Below, piece after piece: positions 34,476 to 43,183 of a stretch of 64,000 bases of DNA. The DNA comes from Rhodanobacter sp. 7MK24. GTDB lineage: Bacteria; Pseudomonadota; Gammaproteobacteria; Xanthomonadales; Rhodanobacteraceae. Within the stretch, counting starts at the first letter, position 1. Each line of letters begins with the position of its first letter. The position numbers were made by a program, and so were the translations under genes. Location of the stretch: NCBI RefSeq assembly GCF_014842995.1, contig NZ_JACYXL010000009.1, forward strand, positions 62,001-126,000, in the 5' to 3' direction. Below the pieces are notes generated by a model. The model was not told where the DNA came from. It did no database searches and saw only the letters and a program-made list of their open reading frames with translations.

Positions 34476-35593
34476 ACGTGCCCGTTGGCGGGGAGACGGA
34501 TGAAATCGCCCCGCCGCCGGCGCATGGCGGTTTCGAACGCCGCAACGTGCTCGGCACGCGCCGCCACCTGCGCGCCATCCGGGTGCTCCTCAACGGCTTG
34601 CTGCTGCTGGCCCTGCTGTACACGGTGACCTTGTGCAAGGCCCTGCTGATCCCGCTGGTGCTGGCTGCCTTCATCGGCCTGGCGCTGAATCCCATCGTGG
34701 CCGGCGTCGCCCGCCACGGCCTGCCGCGCTGGCTGGGCGCCAGCGTGCTGATGCTGGCGTTGATCGGCGGTATCGGCACAGGCATCGGCCTGCTCACGCC
34801 GCCGGCGCTGGAATGGTTCCACGACGCCCCAACCACCATCCGCAGTTTCGTGCCCAAGCTTGAGCATTTCACCCAGCCGCTGGAGGCGGCCAACCGTGCC
34901 ACGCAGACCCTGGTCAATGGCCATCCCGTGCGTGCCAGGCCGGAGCCGGTGGACGTGGCGGTGAGCGCGTGGGACGTGATGTCCACCGCACCCAAGGTGC
35001 TGGCGGCGGTGCTCACCGTCGTGCTGCTGGTGTTCTTCTTCCTCGTGTATGGCGAGTTGCTGCTGCGTCGTCTGGTGGAGATCACGCCCGGTTTCAACCA
35101 CAAGCGGCAGGCGGTGTCGGTGGTGCGTGGTATCCAGCAGGAAGTGTCGCGCTACATTCTCACAACCCTGCTCATCAATTTTTCACTGGGCATGGTCACC
35201 ACGGCGCTGCTGTGGCAGCTGCGCATGCCTGACCCGCTGCTGTGGGGTGCGGTGGCGATGTTCGCCAATTTCATCCCTTACGTGGGTGCCATCGTCACCA
35301 CCACCGTGCTGCTGCTGGTAGGCCTGGCGCATTTCGACGACCTCACCCACGCCTTGCTGCCCGCATTGTGTTTTGCCGGCCTCACCGCGTTCGAAGGCAA
35401 CCTGGTGACGCCGCTGATCCTCGGTCGCCGCATGCGACTGAGCCCCATCGCCATCCTGGTCTGGCTGCTGGTATGGGGCTGGCTGTGGGGCATCCCCGGC
35501 GCGCTGCTCGCGGTGCCCATGCTTACCAGCGTCAAGCTGATCGCCGAGCATGTGCGCGGCTGGGAGTGGTTTGGGCACATGGTGCAGCGCTAG
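34472..35593 (+). CDS. AI-2E family transporter
   Basis: A 373-residue inner-membrane protein with about eight helices in the AI-2E (UPF0118, TqsA/PerM) pattern, including Ala-Asn-Phe-Ile-Pro-Tyr-Val-Gly and Glu-Gly-Asn-Leu-Val-Thr-Pro-Leu-Ile-Leu-Gly. Despite the name, members include exporters and sodium/proton antiporters, so the substrate is open. It closes the cluster of overlapping small membrane genes, pointing to envelope stress. It is convergent with a PD40 gene, 7 bp away. Confidence 0.9.
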   Translation: MNVPVGGETDEIAPPPAHGGFERRNVLGTRRHLRAIRVLLNGLLLLALLYTVTLCKALLIPLVLAAFIGLALNPIVAGVARHGLPRWLGASVLMLALIGGIGTGIGLLTPPALEWFHDAPTTIRSFVPKLEHFTQPLEAANRATQTLVNGHPVRARPEPVDVAVSAWDVMSTAPKVLAAVLTVVLLVFFFLVYGELLLRRLVEITPGFNHKRQAVSVVRGIQQEVSRYILTTLLINFSLGMVTTALLWQLRMPDPLLWGAVAMFANFIPYVGAIVTTTVLLLVGLAHFDDLTHALLPALCFAGLTAFEGNLVTPLILGRRMRLSPIAILVWLLVWGWLWGIPGALLAVPMLTSVKLIAEHVRGWEWFGHMVQR

Positions 35594-35600
35594 CGCGGCA

Positions 35601-36506
35601 TCACAGTCCGGCCGTGGCTGTCGCGTGTTGGCGCAGCCAGGGCGTGAGGTCGAGCTGCCAGATGCCCGATTGACCGGTGAAGTACACGCTGTGACCATCC
35701 GGCGCGATGTGCGATCCCCATGGCATGTCCCGGTTCACGGTGTCGCCGAGATCGATCGGCTTTCCCCAGTGGTTGCCTTCGCGGAAGACGATGCACAGCC
35801 GGCCGAGACCGCCCTTGGTCTTGCCGTAGTCGAATACGACGAAGGATTCGTCTGGCGCCACTGCCGGATCGTGGGTGGACACATCCGGATCGCCCAGCCC
35901 TGCGCGCACCGGTGTCCCATAGCGGCTGTCGCGGTATGCCGCACGCCAGGTGTGCATCACCTTGGCCTGCTTGTCCCAGCGGATGAAATACAGGCTGCCA
36001 TCGGCGGCGATGCTGGCGAAGTCGACGAAGACATCGTTGTTGACGACGGCGCCGAGCCAGACCGGTTTGCCCCAGCCATCACCCTCCCGATTTACTCGCC
36101 AGATGTTGGAACCCGGCGCGGAGCCGCCGACGAAGTAGTCCTGCGTCAGCGATTTGCTGCCCGTTGTCGGCGGTCGATCCGAGTCGAACAACAGATAGCT
36201 GCCATCCGGTGCCATCACCGGATCCTGGTCGAACCAGTGCCCGGAGAAGCCCGCGACCTCAGGCTGCGACCAGCGTCCGTCGATCTTGCGCGAGACCATG
36301 ATGGTCTTGCGCTTGCCCTCGCTTCGATCGAAGAAGACCGTATTGCCGTCGGGAGTGAAGGCCAGCGTGTCGTCGCTGTCTGGATGGAGGATGCCACCCA
36401 GCGTGACGGGCTGCGGCGCGGCGGTCGCCGTGGCGGCGGCCTGTGCGCCCGCCGTGGTCAGCAGCAGGCCGATGGTCAGGCATAAATGCGTCACGGTGCG
36501 CATCAT
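35601..36506 (-). CDS. Exported PD40 repeat protein, array copy 1
   Basis: A 301-residue periplasmic protein with a signal peptide (to about residue 24). Repeated PD40 motifs (Phe-Thr-Pro-Asp-Gly-Asn-Thr-Val-Phe-Phe; Met-Ala-Pro-Asp-Gly-Ser-Tyr; Ile-Ala-Ala-Asp-Gly-Ser-Leu-Tyr-Phe) predict a TolB-like beta-propeller. The C-terminus keeps the array's shared Leu-Thr-Pro-Trp-Leu motif. The ATG overlaps the stop of the frameshifted upstream gene by 4 bases. It is one of five intact paralogues on this strand. Ligand binding or protein scaffolding is likely; no catalytic residues are evident. Confidence 0.85.
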   Translation of the reverse strand: MMRTVTHLCLTIGLLLTTAGAQAAATATAAPQPVTLGGILHPDSDDTLAFTPDGNTVFFDRSEGKRKTIMVSRKIDGRWSQPEVAGFSGHWFDQDPVMAPDGSYLLFDSDRPPTTGSKSLTQDYFVGGSAPGSNIWRVNREGDGWGKPVWLGAVVNNDVFVDFASIAADGSLYFIRWDKQAKVMHTWRAAYRDSRYGTPVRAGLGDPDVSTHDPAVAPDESFVVFDYGKTKGGLGRLCIVFREGNHWGKPIDLGDTVNRDMPWGSHIAPDGHSVYFTGQSGIWQLDLTPWLRQHATATAGL

Positions 36507-37287
36507 CGTGTTGCCTCCACTGGCATGGCGTTGAGCAGGATGTATTGGCGTTCGGTGGCTTCGACGTGGCCGTACCGGGCGGAGGTCAGTATCAGCCGCC
36601 GCGTGCTGACCAGCTCATCGCTGAGCACGACGCCGTCGCGGAACGTGGTGTAGCCGTGCCAGTGTGCGTGCCCGGCTTGTCGCGTCACCTCGCAAGGCTT
36701 GCCGTCGCGGGTCAGCGTGAGCTGCGGCTTCTCATCCAGCCACGCGCCATCGCCGCTCCCTTCGCGTTCCAGGGTGACGGTGTGGCTGGCGGGTCGAGCG
36801 CCACCACGGTTACGGTCTGCTTGCCAGCGGGACCCAGCTCCCATGGCCCCGCGATGTCCACGGTCCAGCGTTGACCGAGCTTGAGCGTGGCCGGCGGCGA
36901 TCCCCACAGCCGCGGGTTGTAGGCCAGCCCGCTGGCATCGGTGTTGGGCGTGCACTTGCCGTCGAAGCAATTGGTGGCGCCGCTGTCGGTCAGTTCCGCC
37001 GTGCCGCTGCCCGCGGCTCGGCCGTCGTAGCGGTAATCGACAAACAGATGCGGCGACGCGAGGGCGGCGTCGGTCACGCGGTAGGTCGCGGTGCCGCTGA
37101 CACGGTGCACCGCTTCATCGAAGCCGGGTGCCTGGACGGCGACGGTACGCGAAAACACGTTGCCGAAACTCGCGCCGGGGCGAAACGCGGGAGTCAGTGC
37201 CGGCGCCGTGGTGGAAGCAGCGGCCGCAGCCAAGCCGGGTAACGACAAACCGGCCAGCAGGATCGAGCATAGGCGGATGCGGGTCAT
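36503..37287 (-). pseudogene. Exported protein gene with a frameshift
   Basis: The first part (37287 down to about 36795) encodes a signal peptide and a secreted domain with a Cys pair (Asn-Cys-Phe-Asp-Gly-Lys-Cys). Near 36781-36805 the coding sense passes to another frame, which continues as Ser-His-Thr-Val-Thr-Leu-Glu-Arg-Glu-Gly and ends at 36503, overlapping the next ATG by 4 bases. Loss of one base in the gene explains this. I do not recognise the family. It may be a real mutation or a sequence error. The start lies 12 bp after the stop of the upstream PD40 gene. Confidence 0.7.
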
Positions 37288-37299
37288 GTGGCCTCCGTG

Positions 37300-38289
37300 T
37301 CAGGGCGTGATGCCGTGCGCGCGCAGCACGTCGGAAATGTCGAAGCGCCACAGGTTGCGCGAACCGTTCAGTGGTTGCTCAAGGCGTTGCTGCAGGGTGG
37401 CGGCGTTGTCGCGCGGCTTGGGGAAGCTCACCTCGTCGCGCCGGCTGCTGGAGACGAACAGCTCGCCGAAGCGCGGCCCCAGCGAAGGCGCATTCTCCAG
37501 CGCCGTGCTGTTGACCTCGCCCGGCAGGTGCAGCGGCTTGCCCCAGTGGCCGTCCGCCTGGCGGAATGCGATGTAGAGATCGGCGCTACCCAGCGAATCG
37601 CCCTCGTCGCCGGCGTAGACCAGGAAGCGCTCTCGCGGATCGACGGCAGGGTCCATGCGGTTGTGCGCCAGGTCGCCCAGGTCCACGCGTTGCGGTGTCG
37701 CGTAGCCCTGCGCCGTGCGGTGCGCCACGTAGATCTGGTATGCGGCGCCGGAGTCCGGCCGGTGCGCGGAGAAATAGATGTCGCCATTCGCCGCCACCGA
37801 GGGGTTGTAGATCATCGCCCCGTCGTTGAGCGCGCCGTCCACGTGTACCGGTTCGCTCCAGTGGCCGTCGGCCTGGCGTTGCACGTACCAGAGATTGGTG
37901 CCTGCGAAATGGTGGCCGCCCATTTCCGTCGTCAGCGATGCACCGCCCGGCTGGAGGGGACGGTTGGAGACGAAGTACAGCCGCTGGCCGTCCGGCGACA
38001 ACGTGGGCTCGGAGTCGTGCCATTGTCCGGAAAACGAGGCCACCTGCGGCATGCCCCAGTGTCCGTCCACCCGATGCGAGACAAGAATGGTGTCGTCCCG
38101 TTCGGCAAAGTCGGAACGCATGAAGTACAGCGTGTTGCCGTCGGGCGTCAGTGCAGCCGAGGTTTCCTGCAGGGCGGTGGAGATCGTGCCGGGTCCGACC
38201 AGTTCGCCGTGGCTTTGCGCACGCGCGGCGATGGGGGCGGTCATCGCGGCTGCGATGAGGGCGGCCAGGACGAAAGAACGTGGGGACAT
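37300..38289 (-). CDS. Exported PD40 repeat protein, array copy 2
   Basis: A 329-residue periplasmic propeller-type protein. Signal peptide to about residue 26 (Ala-Arg-Ala-Gln). PD40 motifs include Leu-Thr-Pro-Asp-Gly-Asn-Thr-Leu-Tyr-Phe and Leu-Ser-Pro-Asp-Gly-Gln-Arg-Leu-Tyr-Phe-Val-Ser-Asn-Arg-Pro. Start ATG 38289 has AGGAG upstream; the open frame continues further but is Arg-rich. It has a longer, Arg/Gln-rich C-terminal region than the other copies (Ser-Ser-Ser-Arg-Arg-Asp-Glu and so on). It lies 23 bp after a truncated copy and 12 bp before the frameshifted gene. Confidence 0.85.
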   Translation of the reverse strand: MSPRSFVLAALIAAAMTAPIAARAQSHGELVGPGTISTALQETSAALTPDGNTLYFMRSDFAERDDTILVSHRVDGHWGMPQVASFSGQWHDSEPTLSPDGQRLYFVSNRPLQPGGASLTTEMGGHHFAGTNLWYVQRQADGHWSEPVHVDGALNDGAMIYNPSVAANGDIYFSAHRPDSGAAYQIYVAHRTAQGYATPQRVDLGDLAHNRMDPAVDPRERFLVYAGDEGDSLGSADLYIAFRQADGHWGKPLHLPGEVNSTALENAPSLGPRFGELFVSSSRRDEVSFPKPRDNAATLQQRLEQPLNGSRNLWRFDISDVLRAHGITP

Positions 38290-38312
38290 GTTTGCTCCTG
38301 ATGAGGGCGCGC

Positions 38313-38510
38313 CTATGCGGCGCGGTCGAAGAACACGGCGGCGCCATCGGGCGCGAAGGTGAGGCATTCCACGGCCGACAGGCCGGATAGCGAGCCGGGC
38401 GCGAAAATCTTCGGCTGCGACGAGGCCATGTCTGCGGCGCCCGCAGCAGCGAGGCCGGCGCCGCGCAGCAGAAGATGGGCGCCAAGCAGCGCGAACATGC
38501 GATGGGCCAT
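38313..38510 (-). pseudogene. Truncated sixth PD40 copy
   Basis: A 65-codon frame with its own ribosome site (AAGGAA), signal peptide and the first PD40 motif (Phe-Ala-Pro-Asp-Gly-Ala-Ala-Val-Phe-Phe-Asp-Arg), after which it stops. That motif is the first propeller motif of the neighbouring paralogues, so about 230 residues are missing. Deletion by recombination between paralogues is the simplest cause. It could still be translated and exported. Confidence 0.7.
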
Positions 38511-38631
38511 GCGGCTTCCTTGGCACGATGACGATGCCGTGGAGCGTGCGCGTCATCCATGCCACGCCGCCGCTGTTTCGTGACGAGCGGATATGGCTCG
38601 TGACCAGCGGTCGCCTATGCGTGGCGAACGG

Positions 38632-39375
38632 TCAGGGCAGGCCCAGCACCGCGCGTGCGCCGGCCCGGAAGCGCCGGCTGAGATCCAGCCGCGTGCCATC
38701 GCGCAACACGATTTCGGCATTGCCGTTGAACAGCGGATGCACTTCGCGGATGCGTTCCACGTTGACGATCACGCCGCGATGGATGCGCAGAAAGCGTGAG
38801 GGGTCGAGCCCGTCGAGCAGATGGCTGAGGGCCTCGCGATGCAGGTAGCGGGTGCCGTCGGCATGGATCTGCACGTAATTGCCGTCGGCGCGGATCCAGT
38901 CGATGGCGTCCACCGCAATCACCCGGATGTGCTCGCCCACACGCACGCTGATGCGCTGCAAGTGGCCCGCAGATGCGGGATTCGCCACGGGTGCCTGCAG
39001 GCCGTGCCAGTGCCGGCGCACGCGATCCATCGCCTGGTCGAAGCGTGCCTGGTCGATCGGTTTCAGCACGTAATCCAGCGCGCCGGCGTCGAACGCGCGC
39101 AGCGCGTGCTGGCCGTAGGCAGTGGTGAACACCACCATCGGCAATGCCTGCGGCTGCAGCTGGTGCAGCAGCTTGAAGCCGTCCATGCCGGGCATGCGGA
39201 TGTCCAGGAACAGCAGGTCCGGCGCCAGCGCCTTGATCGCCTGCAGCGCCTCGGCGGCATTGCCGCACTCGCCGACGATCGCCACGTCGGCATGGGCGGC
39301 CAGCGCCTGCCGCAATGCGAGGCGCGCCAGCACCTCGTCGTCCACCAGCAGCGCGCGGATCCCTGCGGCGCTCAT
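38632..39375 (-). CDS. LytTR-type response regulator
   Basis: A 247-residue regulator. The receiver domain (1-120) has acidic Asp12-Asp13, phospho-acceptor Asp58 in Phe-Leu-Asp-Ile-Arg-Met-Pro-Gly-Met-Asp-Gly, and Lys in Tyr-Val-Leu-Lys-Pro-Ile. The C-terminal LytTR DNA-binding domain spans about 140-240 (Phe-Leu-Arg-Ile-His-Arg). LytTR regulators often control secreted or surface products. The ATG overlaps the kinase stop by 4 bases. It sits inside the PD40 array, so array genes are candidate targets. Confidence 0.92.
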   Translation of the reverse strand: MSAAGIRALLVDDEVLARLALRQALAAHADVAIVGECGNAAEALQAIKALAPDLLFLDIRMPGMDGFKLLHQLQPQALPMVVFTTAYGQHALRAFDAGALDYVLKPIDQARFDQAMDRVRRHWHGLQAPVANPASAGHLQRISVRVGEHIRVIAVDAIDWIRADGNYVQIHADGTRYLHREALSHLLDGLDPSRFLRIHRGVIVNVERIREVHPLFNGNAEIVLRDGTRLDLSRRFRAGARAVLGLP

Positions 39376-40550
39376 GCGATGTGCTCGCGGAACGGCAGGC
39401 GCAGCTCCACCCGCGTCCCGCCGCCGTCGCGGCGTTGCAGCTCCAGCCGCGCGTCGCCGCCGAACAGCATGGCCAGCCGGGCGCGGGTATTGGTAAGGCC
39501 GATGCCCTCATTCGCGCCATCGGGCGGCAGGCCCAGGCCGTCGTCGTCCACGCGCAGGTAAAGCTCGTCGCCGTCGCGGTGGCCGGTCACCTGCAGGCTG
39601 CCCGGTTCGGCCTTGGCCAACAGGCCGTGCCGCAGCGCGTTCTCCACCAGCGGTTGCAGGATCAGGTTGGGTACGGCGGCGCGCAGCACATCGTCGGCCA
39701 CGTCCAGCCGCGTGCTGAGCCTGTCCTGGAAACGTACCTGCTGGATGTCCAGGTAGCAGCGCAGGAACTCCAGCTCGCGCGCCAGCGGCACCTGCGGCGC
39801 GTGACGTTCCTCCAGCGTGAGGCGCAGGAAGTCGCTGAGCCGCGCGATCATCAGCCGCGCCTGCAGCGGGTCGGCCAGCGCCAGCGCGGAAATCGCATTG
39901 AGCGTGTTGAACAGGAAGTGCGGCTGCAACTGCATGCGCAGGGCCTGCAGTTGCGCCTGTGCCAGCTGCGATTCCAGCAGGGCGCTGCGCAATTGTTCAT
40001 CGCGCAGCCGGCGCCGCGACTCCATGCCGCGCAGCACCACCAGCACGATCCAATAGGTGAGCACGGCCAGGTGGTAGCTGTAGGCGAACTCCATGCGCAC
40101 GTACTGGCCCAGCGTGTGCACTTCCGGCATGCGCCCGGGACCGCACAGGTACCAGAACGCCACCAGGTGCACCATCATCTGCGCCAGCGCCACCACCAGC
40201 GAAGCCGGCACATGTACGGCGAAGAAGCGCCGCCAGCCATGCCCCACGCTTTGCCGGCCCAGCCAGCCCACCAGCGGCATCAGTGCCATCCATAGCCAGA
40301 AGTTGCCGAGGTTCCAGGCCAGGTTGCGCAGCCAGCCCGGCGGATAGCCCTCGCTGATCGAGGCGAGTCCGCCGCTGAGCGCGTAGGACAGCGCCAGCAG
40401 CGTCCAGAAGCCGAAGATCAGCCCCCAGGTCTTCAGTCGCTGCGCTGCACTGCGGTCGAGCACGAGATCCTCGCTGGCGTACCACCGGATGGCGAGCCAG
40501 TCTGCGCGGCGGAGGCCGTTCGCGATAGTGCCTGAAGGCATTGCCGGCAT
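39372..40550 (-). CDS. LytS/YehU-type sensor histidine kinase
   Basis: A 392-residue membrane kinase. Four hydrophobic segments lie between about 40 and 175. The His_kinase motif Leu-Gln-Pro-His-Phe-Leu-Phe-Asn-Thr-Leu-Asn carries the phospho-accepting His, and the ATP domain has Pro-Leu-Val-Glu-Asn-Ala and Gly-Ile-Gly-Leu-Thr-Asn-Thr. No large periplasmic domain exists, so it probably senses membrane or lipid-soluble cues, or a protein partner. I start at ATG 40550; ATG 40613 would overlap the upstream gene, ATG 40541 is also possible. Coupled to the LytTR regulator. Confidence 0.9.
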   Translation of the reverse strand: MPAMPSGTIANGLRRADWLAIRWYASEDLVLDRSAAQRLKTWGLIFGFWTLLALSYALSGGLASISEGYPPGWLRNLAWNLGNFWLWMALMPLVGWLGRQSVGHGWRRFFAVHVPASLVVALAQMMVHLVAFWYLCGPGRMPEVHTLGQYVRMEFAYSYHLAVLTYWIVLVVLRGMESRRRLRDEQLRSALLESQLAQAQLQALRMQLQPHFLFNTLNAISALALADPLQARLMIARLSDFLRLTLEERHAPQVPLARELEFLRCYLDIQQVRFQDRLSTRLDVADDVLRAAVPNLILQPLVENALRHGLLAKAEPGSLQVTGHRDGDELYLRVDDDGLGLPPDGANEGIGLTNTRARLAMLFGGDARLELQRRDGGGTRVELRLPFREHIA

Positions 40551-40555
40551 CGGGT

Positions 40556-41101
40556 CTAGGATCGCGGCATCTGTGCGTCGCGCATGCATGACTGCTCGTC
40601 GCCCAGTTGCCATGCGCCGCTGCGGTTCCGGTAGGTGTAGGTCACGCGGTAGGCGTCATCGCCGTGGCGCTGGAACGCGAACCGATCGAGATAGCCGCTC
40701 GTCGCGACGTTTTCCAGCGTCAACGTGTCGCCCGCCCAGCCGATCGACGTGTAGCGCCGGTCGCCGCCGAAATCGTCGAATACCGTTGCGGTGAAATGCT
40801 TCGCGACCTTGTCGTAGCCCCACCACGAATCCGCGAGGTAGCGGTTTGGCGGCTCGTCCGCATGCCGCATGTGCAGCCATTGGCCGCCGAGTTCGATGGT
40901 GAAGCTCTCGCTTGAGCGGATGGGCTTGCCGTTCGCGAAGCGGCCCTCGCAATGCCAGTGTCCGACGAACCCCGCGAGCGGCGCGAGTGTCGGCGCCGTG
41001 TCGGCCTGTGCCGGAGCGGTGCGGGCGAACAAGCCGGCGGCACCGGCCAGTGCGGCGAGTGCGAAGGTTGCTCCGCGCTGCGCGCGGGGGGATCGATGCA
41101 T
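40556..41101 (-). CDS. Exported DUF1579-like protein
   Basis: A 181-residue exported protein. The N-terminus (Arg-Ser-Pro-Arg-Ala-Gln-Arg-Gly then a hydrophobic run to Ala-Gln-Ala) is a signal peptide. The body has Phe-Val-Gly-His-Trp-His-Cys-Glu-Gly and later Trp-Trp-Gly-Tyr-Asp, reminiscent of lipocalin-like DUF1579 proteins; the match is weak. ATG 41101 has GGAG seven bases upstream; ATG 41149 overlaps the upstream PD40 stop by 4 bases and is an alternative. It lies between a PD40 gene and the kinase and ends 5 bp before the kinase start, so it may be part of the sensing module. Confidence 0.75.
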   Translation of the reverse strand: MHRSPRAQRGATFALAALAGAAGLFARTAPAQADTAPTLAPLAGFVGHWHCEGRFANGKPIRSSESFTIELGGQWLHMRHADEPPNRYLADSWWGYDKVAKHFTATVFDDFGGDRRYTSIGWAGDTLTLENVATSGYLDRFAFQRHGDDAYRVTYTYRNRSGAWQLGDEQSCMRDAQMPRS

Positions 41102-41145
41102 CGATGTGCTCCGGAGGCAGGCGTCGCAAGGCAGTTGCTGGCGGA

Positions 41146-42039
41146 TCATGGCTTTGCCACCGCGTGCCGGGCCAGCCAGGGGGTGAGCGCGAGGCGATGG
41201 ATGCGATGGTCGGTGGCGCTGAAGTACAGCGTCGTGTGATCCGGGCCCAGGCGCGCCTCGTCTCCGGCGACGCCGAGGTCGAGCGGCGCGCTCCAGCCGT
41301 CGCGCGTCGCGAAGGCGATGAACAGGGCGCCGTTGGAGGGTGCCGGCGGGCGATCCGAGCTGAAGACGAGGAAGGATCCGTCAGGCGCCACCGCGGGATC
41401 GTAGTCGGAGTCCGCGGCGCCACCGCCGAGAGCCAACGCTTGCGCCGCCTGATACCGGCCGTCCACATGGCGGCTGCGGTAGAGCCGGAACGTGCCGTTG
41501 GCTGGATCGACGCGTACGAAGCTCAGACTGCCATCCGCCGCCACCGCCGGCGAGAAGATCGACGTGCCGGCATTCACGACCTCGGGCAGATGCCGTGGCT
41601 TGCCCCAGCCGTCGCCGGCACGATCCACCCGCCACAGGTTGCCGCCACGGCCGGGATACGCCTTGCCGCCCCAGCTACCGTCCAGCACGCTGCCGGTGCC
41701 GTTCACCGGTCGGTTGGAGACGAATACCAGGTAAGAGCCGTCCGGCGCCATCGCCGGCTCGAAGTCCATCCACTGCCCCGAGAACGGCGCCTGGACCGGT
41801 GCCGACCAGGTACCGTCGCGGCGCCTGGCGACGTAAAGGCGGCGCTCCGCTCCGTGGCCGCGGGTGAACACCACCGTGTTGCCGTCCGGCGTGAACGCGG
41901 GTGAGGCATCGTGCGCCGCCGTCCACGGTCCCTCGGCCGGATGCGACACGGTGTCGTCCGCGGTTGCCCGCGCCGGCGGCGCGGAGACAGCGACGCCCAA
42001 AGCCAGGGCGAGGATAGGAACCAGGTGTCGGCAACGCAT
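41146..42039 (-). CDS. Exported PD40 repeat protein, array copy 3
   Basis: A 297-residue periplasmic propeller-type protein with signal peptide to about residue 25. Motifs: Phe-Thr-Pro-Asp-Gly-Asn-Thr-Val-Val-Phe, Met-Ala-Pro-Asp-Gly-Ser-Tyr-Leu-Val-Phe-Val-Ser-Asn-Arg-Pro, Val-Ala-Pro-Asp-Gly-Ser-Phe. The C-terminus has Leu-Thr-Pro-Trp-Leu-Ala-Arg-His. AGGAG lies before ATG 42039. It is 38 bp after copy 4, and its stop overlaps an alternative start of the DUF1579-like gene. Close similarity to copies 4 and 5 points to recent tandem duplication. Confidence 0.87.
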   Translation of the reverse strand: MRCRHLVPILALALGVAVSAPPARATADDTVSHPAEGPWTAAHDASPAFTPDGNTVVFTRGHGAERRLYVARRRDGTWSAPVQAPFSGQWMDFEPAMAPDGSYLVFVSNRPVNGTGSVLDGSWGGKAYPGRGGNLWRVDRAGDGWGKPRHLPEVVNAGTSIFSPAVAADGSLSFVRVDPANGTFRLYRSRHVDGRYQAAQALALGGGAADSDYDPAVAPDGSFLVFSSDRPPAPSNGALFIAFATRDGWSAPLDLGVAGDEARLGPDHTTLYFSATDHRIHRLALTPWLARHAVAKP

Positions 42040-42077
42040 GAACAGCTCCTCGTGGGGATGGAGTGATGATCGGGACG

Positions 42078-43031
42078 TCAACGGCCGTGCCCGGCATGCG
42101 CGTCCAGCCACGGCGTCAGCGACACCTGCCAGATGTGATCGTGGCCGTTGTTCCACGCCGCACTCGCTTGCGCGCCGGCGGCGGGGCGGTCGCTGTAGAA
42201 GTACAGCGTGTGGTGGTCGGGGCCGAGCTGGGCGCCCATGTTTTCCTTGCCGCCATTGACCGCGTCACCGAGGTCCTGCAGCGCGCTCCAGCCGGTCGGC
42301 GTGCGAAATGCGATGGCGAGGCGGTACGGCTGTTGCGCAGCGTGCTTGACGCTGACCACGATGAACGAGCCGTCGGGTGCGATGGCGGGATCGCGGATCG
42401 TGGCATCCGCGTCGCCCAGCGCCACCACGCGAGGCGTCGCGTAACGGCCGTCGCGGTAGGGGGAGCGCAGCAGCGCGAAGTCGCCGCGCGGCCCGGCGCA
42501 CCCGATGAAGTAGAGGCTGCCGTCGGCGGCGATACTCGGCGAGGCGATCAGCGAACAGCGATTGACGACATCGGGCAGGCGCACCGGCGTGCTCCAGTGG
42601 TCGCCCCGCCAGTCCACCCGCCACAGGTTCATGCCCTGCCCGACGTGGCGCTTGCCGCCGTGGACCGCGTCGAGTGGCGGATCGCCCGGGGTAGCCGGAC
42701 GGTTGGAGGCGAACAGCAGGAACGAACCGCCCGGCGCCATCGCCGGGTCGAGGTCGTGCCAGCGCCCGGAGAACGGCGCTACCGTCGGCGGCGACCAGCG
42801 TCCGTCGCGGTGACGCGACTCCATCAGCGTCGAGCCGTCGCCGGTGCCACGCATGAAATAGACAGTGGCGCCGTCCGGCGTGAACACCGCGGCACCGTCA
42901 TCGGCGCCGGCGGGAATGGCGTCCGGCGCGAAGACCACGGGCCCGTCCGCAGTCGGCGCGTGACTGGACATGGCCGCGACGGAAGCAAAACTCATCCATG
43001 TCGCGAACGCTGTCGACAGGCGCATCGCCAT
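42078..43031 (-). CDS. Exported PD40 repeat protein, array copy 4
   Basis: A 317-residue periplasmic propeller-type protein. The leader (Met-Ala-Met-Arg-Leu then a hydrophobic run) is a weak signal peptide. Motifs include Phe-Thr-Pro-Asp-Gly-Ala-Thr-Val-Tyr-Phe-Met-Arg and Phe-Ser-Gly-Arg-Trp-His-Asp; one PD40 box is altered to Ala-Pro-Gly-Gly-Ser-Phe. The C-terminus keeps Leu-Thr-Pro-Trp-Leu-Asp-Ala-His. GGAGGAG lies 3 bases before ATG 43031. Two extra Cys (Asn-Arg-Cys, Gly-Cys-Ala) may form a disulfide, not seen in the other copies. Confidence 0.85.
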   Translation of the reverse strand: MAMRLSTAFATWMSFASVAAMSSHAPTADGPVVFAPDAIPAGADDGAAVFTPDGATVYFMRGTGDGSTLMESRHRDGRWSPPTVAPFSGRWHDLDPAMAPGGSFLLFASNRPATPGDPPLDAVHGGKRHVGQGMNLWRVDWRGDHWSTPVRLPDVVNRCSLIASPSIAADGSLYFIGCAGPRGDFALLRSPYRDGRYATPRVVALGDADATIRDPAIAPDGSFIVVSVKHAAQQPYRLAIAFRTPTGWSALQDLGDAVNGGKENMGAQLGPDHHTLYFYSDRPAAGAQASAAWNNGHDHIWQVSLTPWLDAHAGHGR

Positions 43032-43183
43032 CACTCCTCCTCGGTGGTGCGCCCGTGCATGGACACATCTACCGGGACAAAGTGGCGCAGGCGCCGGTGG
43101 CTGTCGCGCGAGGTGTGACGGCCGGAGCGTTCGCCGTGACCAGCGGCATGGCCAGCCGGATGGGAGGTCGCCACTCGCCGCCG

